Below are positions 12,096 through 24,996 of a DNA stretch of 64,000 bases, in pieces. A program made the translations under genes and the position numbers. Positions within the stretch are counted from its first letter, which is position 1. Each line of letters opens with the position of its first letter. Origin of the DNA: Odontesthes bonariensis. Its lineage: Eukaryota > Chordata > Actinopteri > Atheriniformes > Atherinopsidae. The stretch lies in contig NC_134515.1 of assembly GCF_027942865.1 (NCBI RefSeq), positions 6,380,839 through 6,444,838 on the forward strand, in the 5' to 3' direction. Below the pieces are notes generated by a model, which did not search any database, was not told the DNA's origin, and saw nothing but the letters and a program-made list of their open reading frames with translations.

Positions 12096-13416
12096 ATAAT
12101 GACAGGGGTAAAGGCAGCAAATAAGTCACGTCAGGTTTTATACTGAGAGGCATAGGCGTTGCACCCGTGGGGGATGGGGGTATTTCGACACCCTCACTTT
12201 TACAGCAAGATGATTTCACCCCCCCCACATTTTCCAAAGGTTTGCCCCATGGATGTATTATATTAACGGTTTGCCCACCGTCGTAGTGCACCAACATACA
12301 ATGTGTTTTAAAGACTCTGTACCCTCTTTAGAATACTTCCATCCAGACTTGAGCAGTCTTACTATTATAGTTTCCATACAGGACCCAGTTTAGGGTGATG
12401 AGAATACAAAAAAAAAAGCAGTAAAATGGCCCTGTTCTGCATTTTCACAAATCAGAAAAAAGGTTTCACAAATCCTGAACAAGGTTTTTAATTAATCTAC
12501 AGCCTCTTTAGAATAATTCCATCCAGATTTAAGCAGAGTAACTATTGTAGTTTCCATACAGGACCTTGTTTAGGGCGATCAAAATGCAAAAATGCAGTGA
12601 AATGGCCCTTTATGCCCATCCATTTAATTTGCGAATCGGAGGCCAACTTCAGCGTCTTGTCTATGGGCTTGATGTGGTGCTCGTGTGCCACCCCTGGAAC
12701 ACCCCCACATTTAAAATCACTGCTCCACCCCTGCTGAGAGGGATTCATGGCAAGTACTAAAACTATAACTCAACAAGCTCAGCTCTAGTTCTTCTTCAGC
12801 TGTGTGTTGGAAAGAAAAGAAGGAAAATACAATGTTTCACATGTCCCATAATGACAAGCTCAAGACCATTTTGAGTTATCAGTGCCAGTATACAATGTAA
12901 CTAAACTTTCTTGTAAAATGTGTATCACATTCTTATCCTGAACAGAAAAAAAGAAAGACTGTGAAAACGGCACATTCGCTGAACTCCCCCAGTCTTATGG
13001 AAATCAACTTGTTGTGATTATATCCATAGCAACCAAGGTAACAGATAAAAATAAGCGGAACAAAAAGCACAGAGTTATCACCTATCTTGTAGCATCCATT
13101 CAAACCTTCAAAATAGAATAAATTACTAGATTTACAGTTTGTATAAAAAAATATTTAAAAAATTACACTGATTTCAAAATTCCAAATGATTATTAAATCA
13201 ATACTTCAGCACATCTAAAGAAAACTGAAGTAGTGAAGAAAAGCTGTTAATTCACAAGGTTTTCTTTTCAAGCTGCCACATGTGTGCACAGACACTTTCT
13301 CCAACGAGGCTTTGATGTTGCAAAGAGAAAAAAAAAAACTTGATAAGATGAAGGTTTGCAAGGAAGCAGCTGGTCCTGGAACATGCTCTTTACACGTTTG
13401 GCTGCTTTTATTTGTA
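12096..13416. other. Convergent intergenic spacer htr6-tmco4 (3' UTRs and repeats)
   Basis: The 3' ends of htr6 (plus) and tmco4 (minus) face each other across 1.3 kb. The spacer holds a G/C-tract repeat fragment at about 12160-12300, a two-copy direct repeat (12323-12609), and AT-rich DNA with an AATAAA at 13117 that could serve htr6. No gene is seen. Confidence 0.6.
12323..12609 (+). repeat. Two-copy direct repeat, period about 180 bp
   Basis: Copies at 12323-12432 and 12503-12609 share the order CCTCTTTAGAATA, TTCCATCCAGA, TAGTTTCCATACAGGACC, GTTTAGGG and AAAATGGCCC. They differ by scattered substitutions and an A-tract. No third copy follows. Confidence 0.85.
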
Positions 13417-16388
13417 TCACTGCTCTGTAGTCCAGTGTGTATCGTTCCAGCTCCATGAACTGTGTTCATTGTCCAGGTCAGCCTCCTCTTTGTCGTCACA
13501 CTGTGCATTCAAATCTGGGGATGTGGCATTATTAGTGAGTGATACATTGTTCCTGACAGAGATTTGACCTTCCGTCTCTGTCTCAGTTAATGAGTCCAGT
13601 AGATCTGAAATATCTGGAATATCCCAGCCGTCACCCATCTCCTCTGTCTCTGCCACATCTCTGCAGTCATTGTTTTTTTGTGAACAAGTCTTGGCCTTCT
13701 CAGCAGGGTTTTGAGCCTCTTGTTGCTCCTTGGTGGTTTGGTCAGGGATGTCCACAGCCCCCTCTGTAACTGCTACAGGCTGAGGAAGAGCAAAGACAGC
13801 TCCTGGGACTTCTTTGGTGGGAACTCCTATTGCGACCAAGATGGTGTCCATCTGACGCATGTAATCCAAGTGACCTTTAACCTGAGGAAGATGAATATTA
13901 TCTTATCATTCATGACTTAAAAATTGTTCATATTCCTTTATATTGCAGGGTTTGATTTTAAAGTTTAGTACTTGTGTAAAATGTGTAATTATTGTTTATC
14001 CTTTTATTTATTGTACAACAACATTTTTATACTCTCCCTTTTACATGAACTGGTTTATTGTATGGTGCGACAGTCATGTCTAATATCTTCTTACTGCTCT
14101 TCTTTTTAAACATTTAAATGAGTGAAATGTGATTCGAACAAACAACTACAGTGATATTTATGTGGAACCAACATGGTTCAAAAGGTGGCAGAAAGGCAGG
14201 ATGTGAACTGAAACCGACCAACGAGGGCCTTATTTTCTCTTAACTTTTAACTTAAGCAGCACAATTGTCTCTTTTAAACGGCTAATAAAACTACTGATTA
14301 ATAACGTGTCTCAAAAATTGTGCGTCATTGTAAAATTTTCTTTTGTTATTATCAGCCCACTCTCAAAGACCTTGTTTCCAGGAGATGAAGGCAGCTGTGT
14401 TCAGCTATAAAAACTCACAGTGAGCAGAGCAACCTACAAGCATAAACACCCCAAAATGGAGAATTTACAAAGCGGCTTAAGGCTTAATTGGCCTCACCTC
14501 ATAAGTCAACGGTGACCAAAACTAAGCTGCACAGAGAGGAAAGCTAAATGGTAAAGCTCTTGGGTCTGTTGAATGGGGAGTCCGTGGCATAATTTGCATG
14601 TTTATATTAACTCTGTTGAGGAGTTAGGGATACACAAAACTCAGAAATTGAAAACTGATATAAAGATTTGCATGAGCTAAATGCCTTGGTAGGGGTCTCT
14701 AGAAACTTTCATTGAGGCCATCCTTGGAGCACTTTTAATCTCCATGTATAATGGCGTATGAGGCGGCCGTGGCTCAGTGGTTAGAGTCGGTCGTCCAATA
14801 ACCGGGTTCAATTCCCACTCTCACCACTCAAAAAGATTGGTGAAACTGACAGCTGGAGGGGTGTCAGTCCACCTCCTTGCCACGGCCGAGGTGCCCTTGA
14901 GCAAGGCACCGTGCCCCATGCTCCCCGGGCGCTGTGAATGGTGTATGGCACCTGTCTGAGTGTGTGACCCTGTGCATGAGCATGAGTGTGTCAACAGGTG
15001 CCAACCTGGATGGGTTAAAAGCGGAGGACAAATTCCGTGTGTATGCATGTATGCATGGCAGGGCTGTAGTCAAGACCACCTTTGTCGAGTCCAAGACAAG
15101 TCCAAAACCAGGACCACTCGAGACCAAGTCAAGACTGAGTCCAAATAGGTTCAAGTCCAAGTCAAGACCGAGTCCAGGACAGAAAAGAACAAGTTGTATG
15201 CATGACAGTATAAAGTCAATCATTTTGGGTTATTATTTGTTGCTCTAAAAGTAAAAATAAATGTCACAACACCCAGGATTTGTAAGTATAACCATTCCCC
15301 TTGATATCACATAATCTAATCTAAAGAAAACAGAATGATATAAGGTGATATAGTTATACCTATATAGGGTCTGTGGTATACCTATAGTTACAACTGATAC
15401 AAACACCAATCTACTACTATTACCACTGCTAGGTACTAGTACTGAGCATTTGAGCAACTAAATTACAATAAAGCTTCACTCCAGACATAGACAAGAATGA
15501 CCAGTATTACCAGTGTACTCCTATGGTTGGTTTAAGCCATCCCTGGAAAAACAATATTGTATCATTTTGTTATTTTGATGTGCGCTAATGAGAAATAAAT
15601 AAAGACGCCTAGACTCGGTCGAGACCAAGAACCATATTTGGCACCGAGACCGAGACAAGTCCGAGACCATAAAAAAACGGTCTCGAGTCCGGACTGGAGT
15701 CCAAGACCGGACTCGAGTACTACAGCCCTGATGCATGGCCAATAAATCTGATCTTAATAACATTTTGGAGGGGCATATTAAGTCTTACAAAAAAGACTCC
15801 AAGAATCGTTTTAAAACTGAGAAGTTCTGGCACAGTTTTTGACATTTAAAGGTTTTTTTACCTTTAGCACATTATTCTCAAGTAATAAATCTGATTACCA
15901 TGATATCTTGTCTGGTTATTTCTGAAAACCTTTGCAATGCTAAACTAAAAAGCCTCTGAGTTTTTGTCCAATAGTGTGTCCATGGCAGCGTAGTCCATTT
16001 AAATAATTTACCATGAAATAAAAAGCTGTAGCCACTCCACTGTCTAGTCAATGCTCCAACTACTGGCAACAGAACCAGTGGAATCACTGCAGAATGTATT
16101 AATATGTAATGGTGAAGTTTCAGAAGGCATCCGTTGAATAACCCTTCTCTTACTCGTCCCTATGAAGTGTAAAGGAGAAACTACAGCGACTGCACAAAAA
16201 AGCTGAAACCCAGTTTGTTCCAGGTGAATGAAGCAACATGGCAGCTTAACATCAGCCTGATCTGAGGCTATACACAGCTTGTTAAGATGGGAGTGATGTG
16301 CATTTCTTTGCATCTTGCTGTTTTATTTGTAATGTGGGAGTAAAGCTGAGCCTGTAGTGAAAGTAGCCACGAAGCCATTCATTTGTGT

Positions 16389-16426
<38 letters not shown>

Positions 16427-19400
16427 AAAAGAGCTGTTATGGCAGATGGCTTATCAGATGGGCACATCAGTATGCCGCCTCTGTTTGGTCAGTGTGAATG
16501 ACATAAGAATAGCAACAACAGCGTAATGGCGACTCTTTTTAGTGCCTTTGTATGAAAAAGGCCTATGGTGTGTTCTACATGAGACACACAGGAATTTGAC
16601 TTATTTAGCGGTTGTTTTCTAACTCCATGCATTAAACAAAGACATATGATATCCAACTCCTTTGTGCTACATCTGATCTGACTGTAAGGACATGAGGACA
16701 TGTGAGGGCATCTACAAATTGGATATAAAAACCATGGAGCACAAGAATCCGTGAGGCCCAATCATCATTTCTTACAGCCTAAATGGACTTAAGATGCCTT
16801 CAAATGGGGCTGTATTTATTCTGTTCATGCGAGGAGTCCGTAGGAATGCCCTACTCTTATGGTATTTATGACCTCAGAAGTGGAAATAGTTTGATTTGTT
16901 CAACAGTTTTACAGTTTCCAGGGGTGCCAGACATCTCTGACTAAAGGATATTCTGTGTCTGCTGAATAACAGGCAAGTGTTTGCAAACATAATCTTAGCC
17001 ATAACAACCTTAAAATGTACTGTGTTAGCATGGTATATACCACCTGTTCCATTTGCGGAGAACATAGAACATGCCAACACATTTCTGCTACCAATCATGT
17101 GAAGAAACAGTACAGATGTCAGTATCAACAGCAGCAAATAAACCAATAATTTAATCAAGATGATTTCAATTGTAGACCACAACCAGATCCTAAGCTAAAA
17201 AACAAACACAAATAAAAAATAACAATCCAATCCAACTGAGCCCTTTTCATACTGAACACGAGCTGATTCTTAACAATGGCTTTTTGATAAGAATAAAAAT
17301 GTTAATCATAAAATTTCAGCTCTTTCACTTTCAACTGTACTTTAACTTGCTAACGCAATTCAAATAGAAGCTCTGACTCACCACAGAGGAGAGATCCACA
17401 TTGATTATTTGACGATTCTGGATGTTGATTGGCTGCAGCCCGGCAACAGACATCTGTGCAGCTGAACTACGGTACAAAAACCCCAGGAGCCAGTCTCCTC
17501 TGAGAGATGGAAAGTTCAGAAAGTCATTTATTAATGCAGCTCCACAAGCCTTGATGGTATAAATGTAATTTCTAAGCAAGGACTTATTGTAAAATTTAAA
17601 CATTTTTATAAAGAACTCTTCTTCACCTGCAGTATCCGTTCACTATTTTTCCAGCTACTACCCTCGCTATTCTCTCCCAGGCTTTCTCAGAGCCGTCCAC
17701 TGGAGCCCCCAGAAGCACCACATCCTCCACTACTCCTTCACTTCCTGAGAATTAAAAAACACTGATTATTGTAGTTGGGCCGAAAACCTGTGAGATATAA
17801 CTGTGCACTATTCATAATCCATCATCAACATGAGCCATTGTTCTCTGAAATGACAAAGATTAGCGTTGCCTATGAAAGTAATGACATCATGTCAGGAATG
17901 CCTCATACCTTGATCAGTGGCGAGCTCTTGTAGACAGTAGTAGATAACTCGGGCTCCAAGACTGAAACCTATAAGGCTGACAGGCCGCTTTCCCTTCAAA
18001 TACAGAGAAAAGGAGAAGAGTAGCTTTGATTGTCTTAGTACTTACTAAACAAAGGCAAATTATTCTCCCTAATAAGATTGCAATATTCAATGTTTAAAGT
18101 AATATCATATTGAAATTTAAGTTTTGTTCCAATGTTCTAGCTTTACATTTACATGAGCAAAGAACTGAAATAGCATGACTGAATCTAATCTAATGTAATT
18201 AACAGTGTGTTACCACGGTTAAGCGCATATATCAACAGAATATAATCATAATATGTCATGTTTGTGCAATTCTTTCCCCACTTCCTGTTCATATGTACTG
18301 CAGCTATCAAATAAAGTTGAAAAGTGACAGAAAATATTAACTGAATAAATATTAAGTAAATACTAATGTACCACAAATACCTCTAGACTGAGAGCAGACT
18401 GGGTCAGACAGTAGCAAAGGGGGTATTAATAGAGATGATAAGGTTGCACTATACCTGCTGCCTGCTTCTCAAAACCTGCGCCAGGTGTTTTCCCACCTCA
18501 GCCGAGCGGTTCAGACAAACAGACCAAGGGTTGTCAATGACGCTGGCCGCTGCCAGCAATGAAGCAGGCCATGTCAGAGCTGTCACAATACCTGAAAAAG
18601 TGGGATGGTGTAAATCCATAAATGCAGTACAACAAAATGACTATAATCAAATAAGATAGTTTATCAGAATGTAATTCTTTCAAGGTATTTACAAGTGTAA
18701 ATGTTCCAAAAGGCTTGGCTTACCAATAACATAAACATTTTGATACCACTTGTGCATGTAAATGAATAGCCAGTGAATAGGGGCTGAGTGCTTCCTGCAC
18801 AGTCATCCTCCTACCTGAGAGCACTGTGTATTTGAGGGCTTCCTGAGCTACCATGCTGACCAGCCCATCCAACAGAGAGGTCATGGCAGAGCCCAGATCC
18901 CTCAGAAAACGTGACTCCCACACCAGGCAGTACTGTTCTCCACACTCACCCAAGCTGCACCACGGTGCCTGGAATGAACCTGAAACACAGTAATAGTGTT
19001 TTTATGGAGGGAAACATCTAAGCGGCACTTGAATGTTAAGTGTTTTTCCAGCCATTGTATGTGAAGGGGTATTAAGCTTGTAACTGAGTATGTTTTAGTG
19101 GTTGGGGAGAGATGTATTGTTTTTTTGTATAAATGTTTTTTCTTGAACAGTAATTAACAGTAAAGGTAACTGAGCGAGATTACCGCATTCTGCTCAATAG
19201 ACAGAAGCTTGGAATCATGAATTACAGAAAGATAACATAAAATGAGTTTGGCTGGCAGTTTGTTCGCTTGTTGGTTTAATGATTTGGTGAATTTTGATTC
19301 CCTTGTGTGTGTGGATATAATTCTCTGGCACTGATCCAGCTGGATTTATTCAGCATACTGAACCGAGTAGGCTCAGCCGTTTAAAGGTCAAGCTTTTTGC

Positions 19401-22400
19401 TTTTCCACACACATTTTGTACACATCTGTAGAGCTAAATTGTCTATTCCGCCTAAATATCAACGTTTTTTAATGTCAGTGATTATGTTATTTTTACAAAA
19501 GCAAAACAGTTTCTGATAAACAACGGTGTTTATCAATGTACTGTATGTTTCATGAAATAATATGAACTTGTTATTCACCAGAGATACAATGTAATACAAT
19601 ACAATAAAGCTCTGAATGGTCCAGGACCAGAATGCATCAGTGATCTCCTGACCCAGTATGAACCTTCCAGACCCCTCAGGTCATCTGGATCCGGTCTTCT
19701 ATCAGTTCCCAGAGTCAGAAGCAGACATGGAGAAGCTGCATTCAGCTTCTATGCTCCACATGTCTGGAACAAACTCCCAGAAAGCCTCAGATCAGCTGAA
19801 ACACTCAGTGTGTTTAAGTCCAGGCTGAAGACACACCTATTTTCAGCTGCATTTGAATAAAGCTCCAAATCTGAAGCTCGAGTTTCAAAACTTTATGATA
19901 TTTTAACTCGTGATTTTATCTATTGTTCTTATTTCTTTCTTTTTTGTTTAAAATTTAAATCATGCTTTTTATTTCTACTGTTTTAATGTGTCTGTAAAGC
20001 ACTTTGAATCGCCTTGTTGTTGAATTGTGCTGTACAGATAAACTGGCCTTGCCTTGACTAAATGTTTTTGTGTTACAGCACAATATGTTGTAAAAGGGAT
20101 GTGCAAGATGGCTTTTTCAAATTTGTGTATTAAAAATAAAGTAAGATTCGTCAGGCATTTAATTTGCCAAAACTATATTTTCTTGTATCATTATTCTATC
20201 GATGACACACTATTTAGATTTTTTTTACAAACTGTCAATTCTGTAGTACTGGAAATTGGAAATGGTTGTAGTTAGACAGTATAAGTTATACTTACTGTAT
20301 TTACCATTACAGAGCCAACCTGTCACTGCGACGGTCAGATGAAGATGCTTCCCAGAGGTCAATGGCAGGAATTCAAACTCCTCTATTGCCCCAACACACT
20401 TATTCATTTTATAACCTAACCAAACAATGTATAAAAATGAAAGAGCATTGTTAAAAGGCACAGATTATGCTAAGTAAACACATCTATTCATCAAAATTAG
20501 TCAACAGTCTGGAGATGAAGGCCTCTTTTTGCACATTGTAATTCGGTGCTCTTACCAGTGAGTCCAGCGCCTGCTGCTCCAAACAGAGAGGCCATTATTG
20601 CAATGCCAGTGGCTGAGCCCAGAGCAGCAGCACCTCCCGCCCCAATCACTGCACCCGCTCCTGCTGCCACGAAAGGTGCCGCCAGCCCACCTGTTACACC
20701 TGGCAAAAGCAGAAAAGATGACAGGCAGTCAGGAATACAAAAGTCAAAAAGTGCAAATTGCTCTGAGGAAGAATTTGAAAGGAAAAATCTGTGGTAAACT
20801 GTTGGAAGTCCCCAGATAATATTTTTTTTCAAGTGATCTTTGATTGAAGCCTAATCTTTCACATGAAACACGAGTACAGGAATATTCACCAATCACAGTC
20901 CCACCACCCACTGTGGCTAGTCCAATGAGGAGGTAACGTCGTAACTTCCGCCCTCTTTCTCTCCTCAGCCGCCGGGAGGATTCCTCTCTGGTGGAGGCAG
21001 AGTGAGAGAGATCATCTGCATGAGTTAAAACATTTACTTTGCTTTTACAAGACATCATATGACTTGTAATCAGTTTAGGGTTGCATCTTGAATACAACAG
21101 GATCCTTATTTAAACCAGTGCTATCATTAATGATGCAATCAAACCATTGTGACTGCAACTCCCTCTGTGCAGTTTTATACATACAACATCTGGCAAAGTA
21201 AGGTTAGCATAACACATACAGTGTTATAATTGAGTATTTTTAAATGAATTAAGATTTACGGTGCTTAGAAATGTAAATGTATCTGACACAATCACATTAA
21301 TCAGTCATCCATCGCTCCATGCCACCATAGCTTACTCGCTCTCCTCTCCTGCTTCCCTCAGCCTCTCTCCCAGTGTCTCCTCAAACTCCTCCAGCTGCTG
21401 TGAAGAGACTCGTAGCAAACAACTAACATGGCGGATGAGAACCCTCGATCTGGCATCATACTGGCCTGTGTACATGACAAATAAATATTATTTTAGGAGA
21501 ACAGGGTTTTGTGTATTTACACACACTTCCAAAGTCTTTTTTTTTTCTTTTTTCTAAGATTCTTACCATCTTTGACAGAAAAGGACACCAGGTCCTGTAA
21601 AACAAAGCCAGAGCTGGTTAGAACAGACATGCTTGTAGACATGTTTACGACTGAAATTTGATTATTGATGAACAAGAAACTGTTTTGATTGCAAAAGAGG
21701 ATAATGGAATGAGATCAAGCATGTCAACACTTGGATATGCCTCCTGCACATTCTACGCACATGTTGCAATTAACACATAAACTCCACTTCCCTCTGCTAT
21801 ACGTCCTTCACCAAAAAGAGCGGTTTTTAGCTTGTCTGACAGCAAGACTATACAAAAGCTACAAAGTTGATTATCATGCAACTTTGTGAAGAGTTGGATA
21901 AGAAGAAGCTAGACCCCAATACATTTTGGAGGGTCTTAATTTGTTGGAAGAAAGTGCTGTATAAGTTCAATTCTAGTTTTTATTGTGTAATATAACATTA
22001 TGACTATGTATGTACGTTAATTGCTCAAAATTTTTATTTGGTTATTGCAACATCAAATTTAAAAAAAAAAGCAAGATAGTTCAGTATTATTTCATTCTTC
22101 ATCCTTTGAGTGTCAAACACCTGTATGATTGGTGTGGCTCCAGTAGCCAGCAGCGGATCAGCGTGTAGAATGGAGAGAAAGGTATCGGAGCCCTCGAATC
22201 CTAGCCCTGACAGGAAAGCCCCCATGACCGGCATCACCGACTCATCGAGGTCCAGCCAGCGAACCAACCCCTGCAAATACTGCTTTCTAAACTCACTGAG
22301 AAACAGAAAAACAAGTGCTCTTTATCACAAAGACTAGACTGAAAGTTGAACACACATTCAGAAGATCACGTTGACATTATTCTTGACCGACCTGTTTTCA

Positions 22401-23657
22401 GATCCAGCAAACAACTGGCCCAAAGAGACGCCACATAGTGCTGCAAAAGCAAAACGGCTCTGTTCTGTCAACTGTCTGCTGATTATTTTCTGTGGGTTTT
22501 GGTCACACGGGGCCTCTTGTTCTGCTCCTGCCCCTCCAGGGTCTATGGTGATAAATGTACAAAGCTTAATGATTAATGAAAATTCCAGAGAAAGATAGAT
22601 TCAAGATTCAAAGTTTTATTTGTCACATGCATAGTTATACACGGTACAACATGCAGTGAAATGACCTTTGACCGCCGTCCACAAAATACAAACTATAAAC
22701 TACAAAATACAAACTAGGTAGCAAAGTAACATTAATAGAAAGTTAAAGTAAAATTAAAAATTCCTAAATTAGAATAGTAGAATATCAAATAAAATATATA
22801 AACTATATAAGCAAGATTAAAATACTAAATAAGATTAAAAAATATAATAATAATAATACCTTTTATTTATAACGCACTTTACATTTACAATAAAATCTCA
22901 AAGTGCAGAATAAAATAGAGAACAAAATAAAGTAAAGTAAGGCAAATATATGTATGTATGTGCACAGGTTAAAGTCCGAGATATACATAATAAGATACAT
23001 GCGTCATACTAGGCTACATTTAACTGATATTTGTGATAACCCTAAACCTCAAAGAGTGGGTCATTATGAAATTAAAGAACACCCCTAACTAATTTTTAAT
23101 GCAGTTTAGTTAATTATCTTTATTGCCGAATTTACCACAGCAATCCAGGGCCTTAAATTAGGTATTGTATCATGTTCTGACAAATCCTCTAAATAAATGT
23201 AATATCATATACTGACATTTCAGCATCAAACCGCCCGACTTTTGAATGTCGTTTATTTTCATTTTCTTCGAACCTCAGAAGTAAAAAGCCACACACAGAA
23301 TAGGTTAATTTGAGCTTCTCATCATCTCTCTGATGAGGTGACCTGAATTCAGCACACCGAGTCTGCTTAAATGTGACCCAAATCTCTTATATCACAATGT
23401 TTCTTATCTTTTATCTAAAGTAAATTTAGTGAATTTCAATCATAGTCTGCAACTGTGCTAGCTGCTAAAAAGCTGGCTGTCAGTGGCAGCTGTGCTTCAG
23501 GCGGTACACAAGCTAACGGTACAACAGTAACTTTCACTAACGTGCTAAGTTAAGTTTTTCTATTTCACTACAGTAACTATTTAGATTTAATTTAATAAAT
23601 AAATGATGTTGTACCTGGTGAGAAACTGGTGTCCGTACTGCTCTGTTTTTCCTCCAT
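13417..23657 (-). CDS. tmco4: Transmembrane and coiled-coil domain-containing protein 4 (DUF726 family)
   Basis: Fourteen coding exons on the minus strand: 23615-23657, 22392-22542, 22121-22295, 21567-21594, 21336-21465, 20890-20987, 20556-20699, 20305-20415, 18815-18979, 18455-18591, 17909-17993, 17627-17744, 17382-17499, 13417-13881. All are GT-AG and in phase, giving 655 residues (human about 634). The protein is a DUF726 membrane protein with an alpha/beta-hydrolase-like core; its biochemical role is not established. Visible: an acidic coiled-coil-like stretch (exons 5-6), then RRYLLIGLATVGGGTVIG and a long Gly/Ala-rich hydrophobic region (TM segments, exon 7), a VGAIEEFEFLPLT block, and the elbow GFSLGAR with Ser405 as the likely nucleophile-position residue. 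The tail in the last exon is acidic and weakly conserved. For exon 6 the acceptor after TCCACCAG was chosen because the upstream AG would put a stop in frame. Confidence 0.96.
14763..15760 (+). mobile_element. tRNA-derived SINE, interrupted by a hAT element
   Basis: A Pol III-type head is visible, with box A TGGCTCAGTGG at 14770-14780 and box B GGTTCAATTCC at 14805-14815. A body containing GAGCAAGGCACCGTGCCCC follows, then a tail with AAGCGGAGGACAAATTCCGT that stops at 15058. The remaining tail (CCAATAAATCTGATC) resumes after 15738. The gap is exactly filled by a 672-bp hAT-type element flanked by a duplicated ATGCATGG. The SINE lies in the last intron of tmco4, antisense to it. The subfamily was not determined. 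Confidence 0.85.
15059..15730. mobile_element. Non-autonomous hAT-type DNA transposon with intact 8-bp TSD
   Basis: The ends are CAGGGCTGTAGT and its exact reverse complement ACTACAGCCCTG (12-bp terminal inverted repeats). The 8-bp direct repeats ATGCATGG flank it at 15051-15058 and 15731-15738. Eight-base duplications and a CAGxG start are hallmarks of the hAT superfamily. Subterminal regions are packed with GTCCAAGAC / GAGACCGAG-type short repeats on both sides, the usual transposase-binding layout. No transposase frame is present, so it would need activity from elsewhere. It sits in tmco4 intron 13 and splits a SINE, so it is the younger insertion. Confidence 0.92.
16384..16425. repeat. 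(GT)n microsatellite
   Basis: A GT dinucleotide run with one TATG interruption, inside tmco4 intron 13. Confidence 0.95.
19609..20058 (+). mobile_element. 3' end of an L2/Rex-type non-LTR retrotransposon
   Basis: An uninterrupted frame of 84 codons (19609-19860, ending TAA) encodes a LINE ORF2 C-terminus. Its blocks HGEAAFSFYAPHVWNKLPES and LSVFKSRLKTHLFSAAFE are strongly characteristic of L2/Rex-like reverse transcriptases. A 3' UTR follows with GTAAAGCACTTTGAATCGCC and ends near 20058 in a TGGCCTTGCCTTG repeat-like tail. The element is 5'-truncated and lies in tmco4 intron 8, antisense to the gene. The preserved frame suggests a fairly recent insertion. Confidence 0.85.
22600..22990. repeat. 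Dispersed repeat fragment of unresolved class
   Basis: The stretch begins with TTCAAGATTCAAAGTTTTATTTGTCACATGCATAGTTATACA-like sequence, an interspersed-repeat motif I recognise from many teleost genomes. It continues as AT-rich sequence with repeated ATACAAACTA units. I cannot define its ends or class. It lies in tmco4 intron 1. Confidence 0.45.
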
Positions 23658-24996
23658 GTTTGTGTCACAACTCTGCAAACCGAACTTTTGTCGCATTCAC
23701 AGTGTTCATCCTGAACTCCGAAATTATGCTTTCAACGACACTCACTGAATCACAAAACATTTAGTACATTTTTTTGAAAACCATCAAGACAATACAATTA
23801 TTTCTTGTAAATTATTTTAGTGTGAAATTAGAATCCTCGCGAAACTAGTCTGTTATGAAACGGTAAAATAAAGAGAGTGAATATAAGTTAGCAAACAGAA
23901 TTCAACAATTATATCATTAGCGTACTTAGAAAAACCTGTTGTAAAAATAATTAAAATAAATTATCATCAGTATGTTTACTAAAATTAAGCGTTGTATGTC
24001 ATCATAAAAAACATTTTAGTCTAAATGTGGTCTGTACAATGAGAAGTGTATCATATTTACGGTTTTAGCAAAGGCATCATTGGTTCTCAAGTTTAAAGTG
24101 ACGTAACTTCCACGTACTCTTAAAGAAGGGCAGAGGTTTACGGCTGAACCGACCCATGAAATTATTGATAGATCATTATTATGACAGTAATACATTTATC
24201 ATACTGTGGTGAGGACTTAACAGTTATTTTTAACTGGGTACTAAAACCAAAGTATCAAGAAACACTGTTTTATATGAAACAAATAACCCCCTCAGAAAAT
24301 AAAATACTAGTGTTGTACAACTTTGACCAGTAGGTGTAAGTGTAACATTTATTTTTTGCGCGACATATTGTTTTTTAAAGCGGATCCATGTCCTTCGCCC
24401 TCATTCTAGCTGTTAATATTGCCACAAACTTCAAAATAAACTAGCCTTGTGATTATCCGTTTTGGAATTTATCATTTAAAAAGTAGGCGTATATTTTTAA
24501 AATGTGTTTTTCCTTCTTCAGAAATATTACAATTAATATTACGAACCTGTTCAGGCCTGTAAAAGACAGTATGCCACCAGCTGAATGCCCTGCCTCAGAT
24601 GCTTGGTGACAATAGCCTATAGCAAAAAACATTGTCTGTCCTCCAATTAAGACAGCTAATTCAAGGACACTTTTTAAAAAGCACATTTGAGTAATCTGAA
24701 TAGATGTGGCCTTTGAATATGTATGCAGCAGAGAGCAATGTTAAAAACTAAATTATTTCACAGTTTAATGTTTGATTTGAAAGTGTGAGGATCCAAAAAA
24801 AGAAAAAAAGAGCAAGTGACATTCAGACTGAGGTCAGTGCAGTACAGTCATCTCATAAGATTACAGTATATGTGATATAGTGTAGTATTGTCGCCTATAC
24901 AAAAAACATGTAAGATTTAGCCAATTTTATAATAAATTAGTACATGATAAATTATATTTAGTATGCATGTATGCATGTTTAGTATGTATTCATGCA

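Noticed and set aside
11822-12297. Minus-strand frames opposite htr6 exon 3 and its 3' flank
   Set aside because: Low-complexity antisense translation of the Pro/Ser-rich receptor tail and a G/C-tract repeat.
20546-20819. Ala/Pro-rich plus-strand frames around 20600
   Set aside because: Antisense reading of the Gly/Ala-rich tmco4 exon 7, whose minus-strand splicing and protein match are clear.
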